Below, piece by piece: positions 23,707 through 31,705 of a stretch of 36,004 bases of DNA. Under the pieces are notes generated by a model that was not told the origin of the DNA, ran no database searches, and saw nothing but the letters and a program-made list of their open reading frames with translations. The position numbers were made by a program, and so were the translations under genes. Position 1 is the first letter of the stretch; each line of letters begins with the position of its first letter. The DNA is from Brevinematales bacterium. GTDB lineage: Bacteria; Spirochaetota; Brevinematia; Brevinematales; JAOACQ01. The stretch covers positions 1 to 36,004 of the forward strand of contig JAOACQ010000034.1 in NCBI GenBank assembly GCA_026417755.1, given 5' to 3'.

Positions 23707-24537
23707 ATGGCAAATGAAACACGAAAAATAAAAGTTGAAGAAATAGAAAATGAAATTATAAAAAAATTTCTTGAAAATGAAGGTTTCTTGTTTAAAGATC
23801 ATCAGTATGCCTATTTCAGAGCACAAAAGGACGGTTTAACGATAATTTTATATGAAAATCAGACTCTTCTTTTCCAAGGAGATATTTCTTTAATAGATGA
23901 ATATTTTCTGAAACTAAGAAAAATAATTTCCTCTCAAAAAATAAATGCTGGTATTTTAGGGCTTGATGAATCTGGCAAGGGGGATATCTTTGGCCCTCTC
24001 GTTCTTGCTGGAACAATAATTAAAAATCCAGATAAAATTAATGATTATGAAATAGAAGATTCAAAGAATTTAAACGATGAAAAAATATATATCATTTTTA
24101 ACAAGGTAAAAAATGATATAATTTACAAAGTAAGAATTATTGAGCCAGAAGAATATAATATCTTGTACGAAAAATATAATAACATTAATAAACTGATGAC
24201 AGAAGAATATAAAAGGCTCATACTTTCCTTTGAAGATAAAGACTATAACAAAATAATCCTTGACAAGTATTCTATTTCCATAGAAGATATAAAATTTCTC
24301 AAAAATGGCATTTCAAAACCTTTTGAAATGTATCATAAAGGTGAGCGTTTCATCCCCGTTGCGCTTGCCTCAATAGTTGCAAGGTATTATTTTTCTGAGT
24401 GGTTTAATAATCAAAAAATTTTACTTCCAAAAGGGACAGGAGAAATAGCAATCAAAAAATTTATAGAATTAAAAAATAGTCTATCAGAAGAAAATCTGAA
24501 AAAAATTGCAAAAGTTCACTTTAAGATTAAAGTTTAA
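23707..24537 (+). CDS. rnhC: Ribonuclease HIII
   Basis: The 276-residue protein has an N-terminal TBP-like substrate-binding domain (about 1-80, YFRAQKDGLTIILYENQTLL) and an RNase H type 2 fold. The type-III signature GLDESGKGDIFGPLV holds Asp87 and Glu88; ILDKYS has the third acid at Asp186. VALASIVARYYFSEW is also conserved. RNase HIII cleaves the RNA strand of RNA-DNA hybrids. It lies 3 bases after the alcohol dehydrogenase gene without a strong ribosome site. Its 3' end overlaps the 56-residue membrane-protein gene on the other strand by 11 bases. Confidence 0.93.
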   Translation: MANETRKIKVEEIENEIIKKFLENEGFLFKDHQYAYFRAQKDGLTIILYENQTLLFQGDISLIDEYFLKLRKIISSQKINAGILGLDESGKGDIFGPLVLAGTIIKNPDKINDYEIEDSKNLNDEKIYIIFNKVKNDIIYKVRIIEPEEYNILYEKYNNINKLMTEEYKRLILSFEDKDYNKIILDKYSISIEDIKFLKNGISKPFEMYHKGERFIPVALASIVARYYFSEWFNNQKILLPKGTGEIAIKKFIELKNSLSEENLKKIAKVHFKIKV

Positions 24538-24697
24538 GAAGCTCAAAAATTTTATATATTAGTATAGCAGGCCATACCATAGCTTTAAGAATACCAAGCA
24601 CTCCACTCCAAAAGGAAATAGCAGTTTTAATAAAATAAACCGCGGCTCCAATCATAGAAAGTAAATAAATTGCCCCAAATGTATTATTGTCCTTCAT
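24527..24697 (-). CDS. Small conserved-looking membrane protein, 56 residues
   Basis: The reading frame starts MKDNNTFGAIYLLSMIGAAV and ends YKIFELLKL. Most of it is hydrophobic, with two helical stretches (YLLSMIGAAVYFIKTAISFW and VLGILKAMVWPAILIY). A strong GAGGAG ribosome site lies 6 bases before the ATG. I recall short bacterial proteins with a very similar Phe-Trp-x-Gly-Val-Leu-Gly-Ile-Leu-Lys core, so I think it is real; no function is known to me. It follows the MacB permease gene by 48 bases on the same strand and may be read from the efflux operon transcript. Confidence 0.7.
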   Translation of the reverse strand: MKDNNTFGAIYLLSMIGAAVYFIKTAISFWSGVLGILKAMVWPAILIYKIFELLKL

Positions 24698-24745
24698 TAT
24701 TTTCTCCTCAAAAAATTATAACTTTTAAAATATAATATTGCAAAC

Positions 24746-25960
24746 TTATTCATATCTCAATGCTTCGATTGGGTTCATTTCAGCGGCTTTCCTTGCCGGA
24801 TAAAAACCAAAAAACACACCAACACAAAGAGAAAAAATGAAAGCAAGTAAAAAAACTGGAACAGAAAAAACAACCGTCATATTAAAAAATCTTTCTAGTA
24901 TAAAACTTACTGTTACTCCAAGAAATATACCGATTATTCCCCCCGTAAAGCATAAAACTATTGACTCCAATAGAAATTGTAAAAGTATATCCCTCTCTCT
25001 TGCACCTATAGCTATCCTGATCCCTATCTCTCTCGTTCTTTCTGTAACAGAGACAAGCATAATATTCATAATACCAACCCCACCCACAATAAGAGAAATA
25101 CCGGCTATAGAAGCAAGAAATATAGTGAGTAACATTGTCGTTTGATTAAATGTTTCAAGTAGATCTGTCTGGTTACCAATCGTAAAATCATCTTCAGCAT
25201 TCTGTGATAATTTATGAGATTCCCTTAAAATATTTCTTATCTCTTCCTGAGCTGCATACATTACATCTTTTGAAATAGCACTCACAAGGATTTGATTGAT
25301 ATATCTCCATCTCGAAATTCTTGCCTCAAAGGTTGTATACGGCACAAGCACCTGATCATCCTGATCACTCATCCCACCACTTGCACCCTTTGAAGCTAGA
25401 ACTCCTATAATTGTATATCTATTGCCTGAAATTCTCACCTCCTCCCCAACCACATCCGTGCTACCAAAAATATTCGTAGCAACAGTAAAGCCAATTACAC
25501 ATACTCTTGCTTTTGTCCTAACAGCCGCTTCGTTAAAGCCTTCGCCGCTAGAAAATTCCCAACCTCTTATCTTAAAATAGTCTTCGGATACCCCATAAAC
25601 AGTCGTATACCAGTTTCCTCCCGACCCTATGATCTGGGTATTAACTCTATAGACTGGAGAAATTGCATTTACCAGAGTTGCTTCCCTTTTAATTTTTTCA
25701 ACATCAGCTACAGAAAGCCTCGATATACTTCCTCCACCCATTCTTACTCCACCCTGCCTGAATGTCCCTGGAAATATTGTTATAAGATTAACCCCCATAC
25801 TGCCTATCTGACTTTCAACCTGCTTTTGCACACCAAGCCCTATAGATAACATTACTACAACAGAGGTTATCCCGATTATAATACCAAGCATTGTTAAAAA
25901 ACTTCTAGTTTTATTCTTCAAGATTGATCTGTAGGCATCGATTAGTGTATGAAAAAACAT
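24746..25960 (-). CDS. MacB-type ABC transporter permease
   Basis: The 404-residue protein has the MacB/FtsX permease layout: helix 1 (FLTMLGIIIGITSVVVMLSI), a large periplasmic domain (about 50-270) with GVNLITIFPG, and three C-terminal helices beginning near residue 275 with IAGISLIVGGVGIMNIMLVS, VTERTREIGIRIAIGA and FYPARKAAEMNPIEALRYE. This is a mechanotransmission exporter that works with a separate ATPase, a MacA-like adaptor and a TolC-type channel. In many bacteria MacB is a single fused polypeptide; here permease and ATPase are separate genes. The ATG overlaps the ATPase stop by 1 base and follows GGAGGAG. Confidence 0.94.
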   Translation of the reverse strand: MFFHTLIDAYRSILKNKTRSFLTMLGIIIGITSVVVMLSIGLGVQKQVESQIGSMGVNLITIFPGTFRQGGVRMGGGSISRLSVADVEKIKREATLVNAISPVYRVNTQIIGSGGNWYTTVYGVSEDYFKIRGWEFSSGEGFNEAAVRTKARVCVIGFTVATNIFGSTDVVGEEVRISGNRYTIIGVLASKGASGGMSDQDDQVLVPYTTFEARISRWRYINQILVSAISKDVMYAAQEEIRNILRESHKLSQNAEDDFTIGNQTDLLETFNQTTMLLTIFLASIAGISLIVGGVGIMNIMLVSVTERTREIGIRIAIGARERDILLQFLLESIVLCFTGGIIGIFLGVTVSFILERFFNMTVVFSVPVFLLAFIFSLCVGVFFGFYPARKAAEMNPIEALRYE

Positions 25961-26661
25961 TATTCTCCTCCACTGTCCTTTAATATATTACCATCCCTCA
26001 TCTCTATAACTCTTTTTGCATATTCTGCAATATCATGCTCATGGGTAACAAGTATTATTGTTATACCATATTTGTTGAGTTCGGTAAATATATTCATAAT
26101 CTCCTTGCTTCTTTTACTATCAAGGTTTCCTGTAGGTTCATCTGCAAGTATTATTGAAGGATTATTCACAAGAGCCCTTGCTATGGCTACTCTTTGTTGT
26201 TCACCACCTGATAACTGATTTGGTAAATGATTTTTTCTCTCTTTTAATCCAACCATCTCCAGAGCATTTATAACCCTTCTTGAAATTTCGCTTTCTTTAA
26301 GTCTTGGTTTACTATAAAGCAAGGGCAACTTAACATTATCAAATGCACTTGTCCTTGAAAGTAAATTGAAAGATTGGAACACAAAACCAAGTTTTTTATT
26401 TCTTATTTCTGCCAGCTCATCTTTAGAAAAAGTATCCACTCTGTCCCCTTCAAGATAATAACTTCCCTCTGTAGGAATATCCAGAAAACCTATGATATTC
26501 ATAAGAGTACTTTTACCAGAACCAGAGGCTCCCATTATTGCAATAAATTCTCCCTTTTTTACTTCAAGATTTATTCCCTTTAAAGCATAAACTTTAGCTT
26601 CTTCACTACCACTATTGTATATTTTTTTGATATTTTCAAGTTTTATCAACAGTTCTTTCAA
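25960..26661 (-). CDS. MacB-type ABC transporter ATPase
   Basis: This 233-residue protein is a MacB/LolD-type ATPase: Walker A GASGSGKST near residue 44, Q-loop FQSFNLLSR, signature LSGGEQQRVAIARALVN, Walker B IILADEPTGNLDS and H-loop VTHEHD. It powers the adjacent permease. The start is TTG at 26661, supported by a near-perfect AAGGAGGTGAT ribosome site 4-6 bases upstream and by family length; there is no ATG at this position. It begins 3 bases after the MacA-like gene. Confidence 0.95.
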   Translation of the reverse strand: MKELLIKLENIKKIYNSGSEEAKVYALKGINLEVKKGEFIAIMGASGSGKSTLMNIIGFLDIPTEGSYYLEGDRVDTFSKDELAEIRNKKLGFVFQSFNLLSRTSAFDNVKLPLLYSKPRLKESEISRRVINALEMVGLKERKNHLPNQLSGGEQQRVAIARALVNNPSIILADEPTGNLDSKRSKEIMNIFTELNKYGITIILVTHEHDIAEYAKRVIEMRDGNILKDSGGE

Positions 26662-26664
26662 ATA

Positions 26665-27864
26665 TCACCTCCTTGGCGGTTGTGGACCAAACATCATTGG
26701 GTTTGAAGGAGTTGTAGTACCTTGTTTTTTATCCTTTGTTGTTGAAGCTATTATTACATCAAGCCCTTCGATGTTTTCTTCTTTTAAGGGAATAATTTCT
26801 ACATTTTTACCATCAGAAAGTCCTGTTTTAACAGGAAGAGGTTTTATATCTTTTGTGTTTTTGTCATATAACCATATAATTTTAACTTCTCTATCGAATT
26901 TTCTTTCTTTTTTGTCATCTCTGGAATGTTGAATGGCTGGTTTACCCTTTGGCAACATATCTTTTGAAGGCTGAAATCTTAAAGCAGTAGATGGAACTTT
27001 AAGTATATTTTCTTTACTTTCTATCACTATATCTATTGAAGCAGTCATACCTGCTAAAAGATTTTTTTCTTTTTCATCAACCTTTATGACTACTGTATAG
27101 TTAACAATATTCTGGATTGTTTGTGGATTAAGCCTTATCTGACGAATCTTTCCACTGAAAATTTTGTTGGGAAACGCCCCTACGCTGAAACTAACAGGTA
27201 GCCCGATCTTTACATTCCCAATTTCAGTTTCATCAACAAGGGCTTCAATCTCTAGTTCATTCAATCCAGAAGCTATTGTAAAAAGTGAAGTTGTGGTAGT
27301 AACATTTGTCCCAATATCTATATTCTTATTCACCACAATTCCATCTATAGGTGAGGTTATAAAACAATACTCATAACTCAACTTAGCATTCTCATACTCA
27401 AGAACTGCAGTTTTATAACTTGCTTCTGCATTTTCATAATTATATTTAGCAAGAGAAAGCTCTTTATCTGATTTAAAGCCTGCTTCGTAAAGTTTTAAGG
27501 TATCTTTGTACTCCTTCTCATAGTTAACCATCGAATTTGATGTCTGAATAATATTTTGTAGAGTCTTTTTAAGTTCAATTCTATAGGTTGAACTATTTAA
27601 TGTTGCTAAAAGCTGTCCTTTTTTGACCTTGCTATTGAAATCTACATAAACATTTTCTACTATACCACCAATTTTTGGGTAAACGCTTACAGATTTTATA
27701 TATTTTAAAGTTCCTGTTGTAGAAATTGTTTTGGTTATCTCCCCCCTTTCTATTTTAACTGTCTGAAAATTATATTCTTTTCTTCTGAAAAAGTTAGAAT
27801 ACACTACAAAGACACCAACTAAAACTATTAAAAATAATATAAATAAAATACTTTTTTTCTTCAT
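26665..27864 (-). CDS. MacA/HlyD-family efflux periplasmic adaptor
   Basis: The 399-residue protein begins with one transmembrane anchor (SILFILFLIVLVGVFVVYSN). A lipoyl half-motif follows (GGIVENVYVDFNSKVKKGQL), then a helical hairpin (about 105-165, KEYKDTLKLYEAGFKSDKEL), the second lipoyl half (SPIDGIVVNKNIDIGTNV) and a beta-barrel (LEIEALVDETEIGNVKIGLP). The C-terminus is rich in Pro and basic residues (NPMMFGPQPPRR). It bridges the inner-membrane MacB pair to the outer-membrane TolC-like protein. GGAGG precedes the ATG, and it follows the TolC-like gene by 13 bases. Confidence 0.93.
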   Translation of the reverse strand: MKKKSILFILFLIVLVGVFVVYSNFFRRKEYNFQTVKIERGEITKTISTTGTLKYIKSVSVYPKIGGIVENVYVDFNSKVKKGQLLATLNSSTYRIELKKTLQNIIQTSNSMVNYEKEYKDTLKLYEAGFKSDKELSLAKYNYENAEASYKTAVLEYENAKLSYEYCFITSPIDGIVVNKNIDIGTNVTTTTSLFTIASGLNELEIEALVDETEIGNVKIGLPVSFSVGAFPNKIFSGKIRQIRLNPQTIQNIVNYTVVIKVDEKEKNLLAGMTASIDIVIESKENILKVPSTALRFQPSKDMLPKGKPAIQHSRDDKKERKFDREVKIIWLYDKNTKDIKPLPVKTGLSDGKNVEIIPLKEENIEGLDVIIASTTKDKKQGTTTPSNPMMFGPQPPRR

Positions 27865-27877
27865 TTTAGCCTCCAGA

Positions 27878-29191
27878 TTACAAATACCTTACTATTTTTG
27901 CAATAGCCAGATAATAATTATAAATTGTAGAATAATAATCATCCTTTGCATTTAAGTAAGAAGATTCATATAAAGAATATTCTAACTCATTTATTATCTT
28001 TAATTCTTTTTGCTTTATTGCATAATTAAAATTATCAAGTGATATTTTAAGTTTCTCTTCTGCTATTTTTAATGCCTCTTCATAATATTTTATGTCAGAA
28101 TAGTAAGATTCAAGAGAATTCAAAAGTTCCGATTCATAATTTGCCATTTGTAGCTTTATTTTCTCAATATTTTCTTTCGATTGTTTTATAGAAATATCCG
28201 TCGAAGAATCTGGTAAGATAGAATCTATAGGCAATGAAAAAGATAAACCAACCTGCCAGTTTCTTTGCCAGCTTCTTTTGTTAATTTCAGAATTATCTCT
28301 TTCATATCGCCATCTATAATCAAAAGAAGCATAGATAGAGGGAAATCTTGACCATTCAAGTGTATTTTTGTTAATCTCCTCTTTTCTAAGATTATAATTA
28401 TATGTAACATACTGTATATCATTTGATAAAATAAGATTCCTTGCAAACTCCTGAGAAGGAATATTTGTAGAAATATATTTTGAAATATTGCTTATAGACT
28501 CAGTTAAAACTATATTAGTCTTTACATTCATAATTTTTAACAAATTTTTTTCTTCTTTTTTATATTCATTTAAGTATTGAAGATAATTAATATTTTCGTT
28601 TTTCAAATTTATGTTTGTCTGATTGAGTTCAAGAAGTGTAATAATGTTAAGTTTATATTTTTCTTCACTCTGCCTTAATTGATTTGAAAAAATCTGTAAA
28701 TTAAATCTTATTGTATCTAACTTTGACTGAAGAACTAACAATTTAAAATAAGACTGAAACAAGTTAAACCATATTTCTTTTTGCTTATCTTTAAATTCTT
28801 TCTGCTTGAGTTCGTAATCAAGCATGGCTGATTGATAATTATTATAGTTCTTAAAACCACTGAAAATTTCCTTGTCAATACCAATAGAAAATGTATAATT
28901 GTCCGGAAACTGATTTGTAATCTCTATAGTTTTATTACCCTGAATATAAGTAGTGGTATTTTCACCATTTGTAAAAAACTGATAAGTAAAATTTCCACCG
29001 GCATTTATTGATGGATAGTAAAGATTAGCGAAACTTCCACTAAGTTTTAATCTCGCAATGGTTAATTCTTTCTCAACAATCTTCAATTCGTTATTGTTTG
29101 ACAGAGCAATATTAAGAGCTGTTTCAAACTCGATGTCTATAGAATAACTTAAAAGTGGAAACAAGACAATTAGTGCCAATTTTTTAAACAT
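27878..29191 (-). CDS. TolC-family outer-membrane efflux protein
   Basis: The 437-residue protein has a signal peptide (MFKKLALIVLFPLLSYSIDI). It then has two repeats of the outer-membrane efflux fold: long helices (IVEKELTIARLKLSGSFANL, SNQLRQSEEKYKLNIITLLE, LKISLDNFNYAIKQKELKII) alternating with barrel strands (YTFSIGIDKEIFSGFKNY, WQVGLSFSLPID). It would form the trimeric channel for the MacA-MacB pair downstream. It is the first gene of the operon and is preceded by AAGGAT. The substrate of the pump cannot be read from sequence. Confidence 0.92.
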   Translation of the reverse strand: MFKKLALIVLFPLLSYSIDIEFETALNIALSNNNELKIVEKELTIARLKLSGSFANLYYPSINAGGNFTYQFFTNGENTTTYIQGNKTIEITNQFPDNYTFSIGIDKEIFSGFKNYNNYQSAMLDYELKQKEFKDKQKEIWFNLFQSYFKLLVLQSKLDTIRFNLQIFSNQLRQSEEKYKLNIITLLELNQTNINLKNENINYLQYLNEYKKEEKNLLKIMNVKTNIVLTESISNISKYISTNIPSQEFARNLILSNDIQYVTYNYNLRKEEINKNTLEWSRFPSIYASFDYRWRYERDNSEINKRSWQRNWQVGLSFSLPIDSILPDSSTDISIKQSKENIEKIKLQMANYESELLNSLESYYSDIKYYEEALKIAEEKLKISLDNFNYAIKQKELKIINELEYSLYESSYLNAKDDYYSTIYNYYLAIAKIVRYL

Positions 29192-29288
29192 TACAAATCC
29201 TTAAAAATTTTTGGCTTTATTATATAATAAGTCAGTAAAAAAGGAAAAAGTTTCAAAAATTATGTAATTCAATATTTAACTAGAAAAA

Positions 29289-29317
29289 TTGCATAAAAAC
29301 AAAAGTTCTATTATATT
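29289..29317 (+). promoter_or_regulatory. Promoter of a short leader before the DUF3467 gene
   Basis: -35 TTGCAT (29289-29294), 17-base spacer, -10 TATATT (29312-29317). Transcription would begin near 29324 in a GGGGAGAG stretch, about 25 bases before a hairpin. Confidence 0.6.
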
Positions 29318-29348
29318 ATTAAGGGGAGAGCGTTACAATAGTATTTAA

Positions 29349-29372
29349 TGCCTTTTGAAAAGGCAATTTTTA
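29349..29372 (+). terminator. Hairpin with A/T tail in the leader of the DUF3467 gene
   Basis: TGCCTTTT-G-AAAAGGCA (29349-29365) is a perfect inverted repeat whose realistic stem is TGCCTT/AAGGCA with a 5-base loop, followed by ATTTTTA. It resembles an intrinsic terminator on the plus strand. No plus-strand gene lies upstream, so it would end, or attenuate, the short transcript from the promoter at 29289. The stem is short and AT-rich outside GCC/GGC. Confidence 0.5.
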
Positions 29373-29395
29373 AAAAAATTTTTTATTCATAAAAA

Positions 29396-29404
29396 TGTTA
29401 TTTA
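29396..29404 (+). promoter_or_regulatory. Possible extended -10 promoter proximal to the DUF3467 gene
   Basis: TGT followed by TATTTA (29399-29404) forms an extended -10 like that of fmdB and of the right-edge promoter, but no good -35 lies 17 bases upstream. It would bypass the leader hairpin. Confidence 0.3.
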
Positions 29405-29457
29405 AAAGAAAAGACTTAGCACAAAAATGAGAATTTTAATAATTAAGGAGTTTAAGT

Positions 29458-29751
29458 ATGGAAGAAACAAAAAAGGCTACATTAAAAATCGATATACCAA
29501 ATGATAATTGTATAGTCCACTATTCAAACTTTGCCATAGTTTCTCATTCTCCGGAAGAATTTGTCATAGATTTTGCTACAATTTTACCCGGAAAGGAAGA
29601 AGCGAAGGTTGTTTCAAGAATAATAATGACCCCAAAGAATTTCAAAAACTTTGTTATGGCAATTAATAACAATCTCAAGAACTATGAAGATCAATTTGGT
29701 GAGATACCAAGTCTTGAAATGCCAAAGAACATCGTGAGAGAGGTTCAATAA
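29458..29751 (+). CDS. DUF3467 family protein
   Basis: This 97-residue protein matches DUF3467: [38 protein letters not shown] and [20 protein letters not shown]. These short cytosolic proteins are widespread; no reaction is known. A strong AAGGAG site lies 9 bases before the ATG. It is 5 bases upstream of smpB and probably co-transcribed with it and manC. Confidence 0.9.
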   Translation: MEETKKATLKIDIPNDNCIVHYSNFAIVSHSPEEFVIDFATILPGKEEAKVVSRIIMTPKNFKNFVMAINNNLKNYEDQFGEIPSLEMPKNIVREVQ

Positions 29752-29756
29752 TCTTA

Positions 29757-30218
29757 ATGAGCAATAAAAAAATCATAGAAATTGCACAGAATAAAAAGGC
29801 TTATCACGATTACGAGATAATTGACACTATAGAAGCAGGAATCGTTTTACGAGGGACGGAAATTAAATCCGTAAGAGAACATAATGTAAATCTAAAAGAT
29901 AGCTACGTACTTGTCAGAGATGGAGAAGCAAAGGTTTACAATATGCATATAAGCCCTTACGGATTTGGAAATATTTTCAACCATGATCCTACAAGCACAA
30001 GAAAACTTCTTCTTCATAAGAAAGAAATTCTTAAACTATCAAATCTCATATCTCAGAAGGGAGTTGCTTTAATCCCTTTAAAGATATATATTAAGGGTAA
30101 ATATGCAAAGTTGCTTGTAGGTATTGCAAAAGGCAAAAAACTCCATAATAAAAAGGAATCTTTAAAAGAAAAAGATATCCAGAGAGAAATGGATAGAGAG
30201 CTTAAAAATTATAGGTGA
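29757..30218 (+). CDS. smpB: SsrA-binding protein SmpB
   Basis: The 153-residue protein is Smp[21 protein letters not shown], then [40 protein letters not shown] and the C-terminal basic tail ([20 protein letters not shown]) that enters the ribosomal mRNA channel. SmpB binds tmRNA to rescue stalled ribosomes. The tmRNA gene is not recognisable in this window. Its last bases carry the AGGTGAGG ribosome site for the next gene. Confidence 0.97.
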   Translation: MSNKKIIEIAQNKKAYHDYEIIDTIEAGIVLRGTEIKSVREHNVNLKDSYVLVRDGEAKVYNMHISPYGFGNIFNHDPTSTRKLLLHKKEILKLSNLISQKGVALIPLKIYIKGKYAKLLVGIAKGKKLHNKKESLKEKDIQREMDRELKNYR

Positions 30219-30226
30219 GGTTTATT

Positions 30227-31621
30227 ATGAAGTCAATTATACTTGCTGGTGGAGAAGGAACAAGACTCTGGCCACTTTCGAGAAAAAATTTCCCAAAGCA
30301 GTTCTTAGCTATTGGTGAGGACAAAAGTTTTCTTGAGAAAACTTTCTTAAGACTTAAAAATTTTTCAGAACCAAAAGATATTTTTGTAGTTACAGGAGAA
30401 GACTACAAGTTCCTCATAAAAAAACAGATAGAAAACATAACAAAACGAAGCTACGATAACCTTATTCTTGAACCTTGTGCAAGAAATACTGCCCCAGCTA
30501 TACTCCTTACTTTAAAATTTTTAGTTGAAAAGATGAAAATTTCTGAAAATGAAGTGGTATTTTTTAGCCCTGCAGATCATCTTATTAACCCGGAAGAAGA
30601 TTTTAAAAAAGCAGTCATCGAAAGCGAACCATTAGCTAAAGAACATATTGTAGTATTTGGGATTACTCCCGATAAGCCAGAAACAGGATATGGTTATATT
30701 GAAATTGATAAAAATATTAAAAGTTCATTCTATGAGGTAAAAAGATTTGTAGAAAAGCCCTCGTTTGAAAAAGCAAAAGCATACCTTGAAAGTGAAAATT
30801 TTCTCTGGAATTCGGGAATGTTTTTGTTTTCTATCAAGGTTATGCTTGAAAATTTTAAAAAATTTAAGAAAGAAATGTTTGAATTTTTTGAAAAAAATTC
30901 TTATGAGGAAATGTTAACAAAATACCCAGAACTTGAAAAAATATCTATCGATTACGCAATTATGGAAAAATCTGATAAGATTATATGTAACAAAATAAAA
31001 ATTCAATGGAACGACGTTGGTAGCTGGGATTCAATGTATGACATCCTTAAAAAGGATGAAAATCAAAACGTCATAATTGGTGACGTTATTACGATAGATT
31101 CTGAAAATAACATTATCATTTCTGAAAAAAAAATTTCATCCCTTATAGGTATAAAAAATTCTATTGTGATAGACACTCCTGATGCCTTACTTATTTGTGA
31201 TAGAAAAAGTTCTCAAAAGGTTAAAGATATTGTAGAAAAACTTAAGAAACAGGATAAACCAGAAGCTATAGAACACAGGACTGTTTATAGACCTTGGGGA
31301 AGTTATACCGTTCTTGAAGAGAGTGATAGATATAAGATTAAAAAGATTACTGTAAATGAGGGAGCAAGTCTTTCCCTTCAAAGACATTTTCATAGAAGCG
31401 AACATTGGGTAGTAGTTAAGGGAACAGCAAAAGTTCAGCTTGAAGATAAGGAAATAATTCTTAAAGAAAATGAAAGCACATATATTCCAAAACTCACCCC
31501 CCACAGACTTTCAAACCCAGGTAAAATCCCCCTGGAAATAATCGAGGTCCAAAATGGGGAATATGTAGGAGAAGACGATATAGAAAGACTTGAAGATATA
31601 TATGGCAGGAAAAAGGGATAA
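30227..31621 (+). CDS. manC: Bifunctional mannose-1-phosphate guanylyltransferase / mannose-6-phosphate isomerase
   Basis: The 464-residue protein has an N-terminal nucleotidyltransferase domain (SIILAGGEGTRLWPLSRKNF with the GxGTRLWPLSR motif, FSPADHLI, the FVEKP signature in KRFVEKPSF, LWNSGMFLF) and a C-terminal type II isomerase cupin (about 350-464, YRPWGSYTVLEES, LSLQRHFHRSEHWVVVKG, YIPKLTPHRLSNPG). It converts mannose-6-phosphate toward GDP-mannose for polysaccharides or glycans. The ATG at 30227 is chosen over GTG at 30215 because AGGTGAGG precedes it by 6 bases and homology starts at MKSIILAGG. Confidence 0.94.
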   Translation: MKSIILAGGEGTRLWPLSRKNFPKQFLAIGEDKSFLEKTFLRLKNFSEPKDIFVVTGEDYKFLIKKQIENITKRSYDNLILEPCARNTAPAILLTLKFLVEKMKISENEVVFFSPADHLINPEEDFKKAVIESEPLAKEHIVVFGITPDKPETGYGYIEIDKNIKSSFYEVKRFVEKPSFEKAKAYLESENFLWNSGMFLFSIKVMLENFKKFKKEMFEFFEKNSYEEMLTKYPELEKISIDYAIMEKSDKIICNKIKIQWNDVGSWDSMYDILKKDENQNVIIGDVITIDSENNIIISEKKISSLIGIKNSIVIDTPDALLICDRKSSQKVKDIVEKLKKQDKPEAIEHRTVYRPWGSYTVLEESDRYKIKKITVNEGASLSLQRHFHRSEHWVVVKGTAKVQLEDKEIILKENESTYIPKLTPHRLSNPGKIPLEIIEVQNGEYVGEDDIERLEDIYGRKKG

Positions 31622-31635
31622 AGCATTTCTTTTAT

Positions 31636-31664
31636 TTGACATTGGAAAATTTTTACCTTAAAAT
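31636..31664 (+). promoter_or_regulatory. Promoter of lysS (and dapL)
   Basis: Perfect -35 TTGACA (31636-31641), 17-base spacer, -10 TAAAAT (31659-31664), 41 bases before the lysS start. This is the best match to the housekeeping consensus in the window. Confidence 0.75.
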
Positions 31665-31705
31665 GTTATACTTCAATTAAATCAAATAAACAAAGAAGGG
31701 TTTTT

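Noticed and set aside
24837-25145. Plus-strand open frame of 102 codons within the MacB permease gene
   Set aside because: Its low-complexity Ile/Thr/Pro composition is what the reverse complement of a hydrophobic permease gives; no ribosome site or homology is visible.
29275-29283. TetR-type half site (TTTAACTAG) near the tolC promoter region
   Set aside because: Only one loose half of the dyad is present, in very AT-rich sequence, so chance is the simplest explanation. A link between the TetR gene and the efflux operon is not supported here.
29366-29386. A and T runs as a repeat or origin element
   Set aside because: Homopolymer runs of this size occur throughout this AT-rich window; no DnaA-box cluster or iteron accompanies them.
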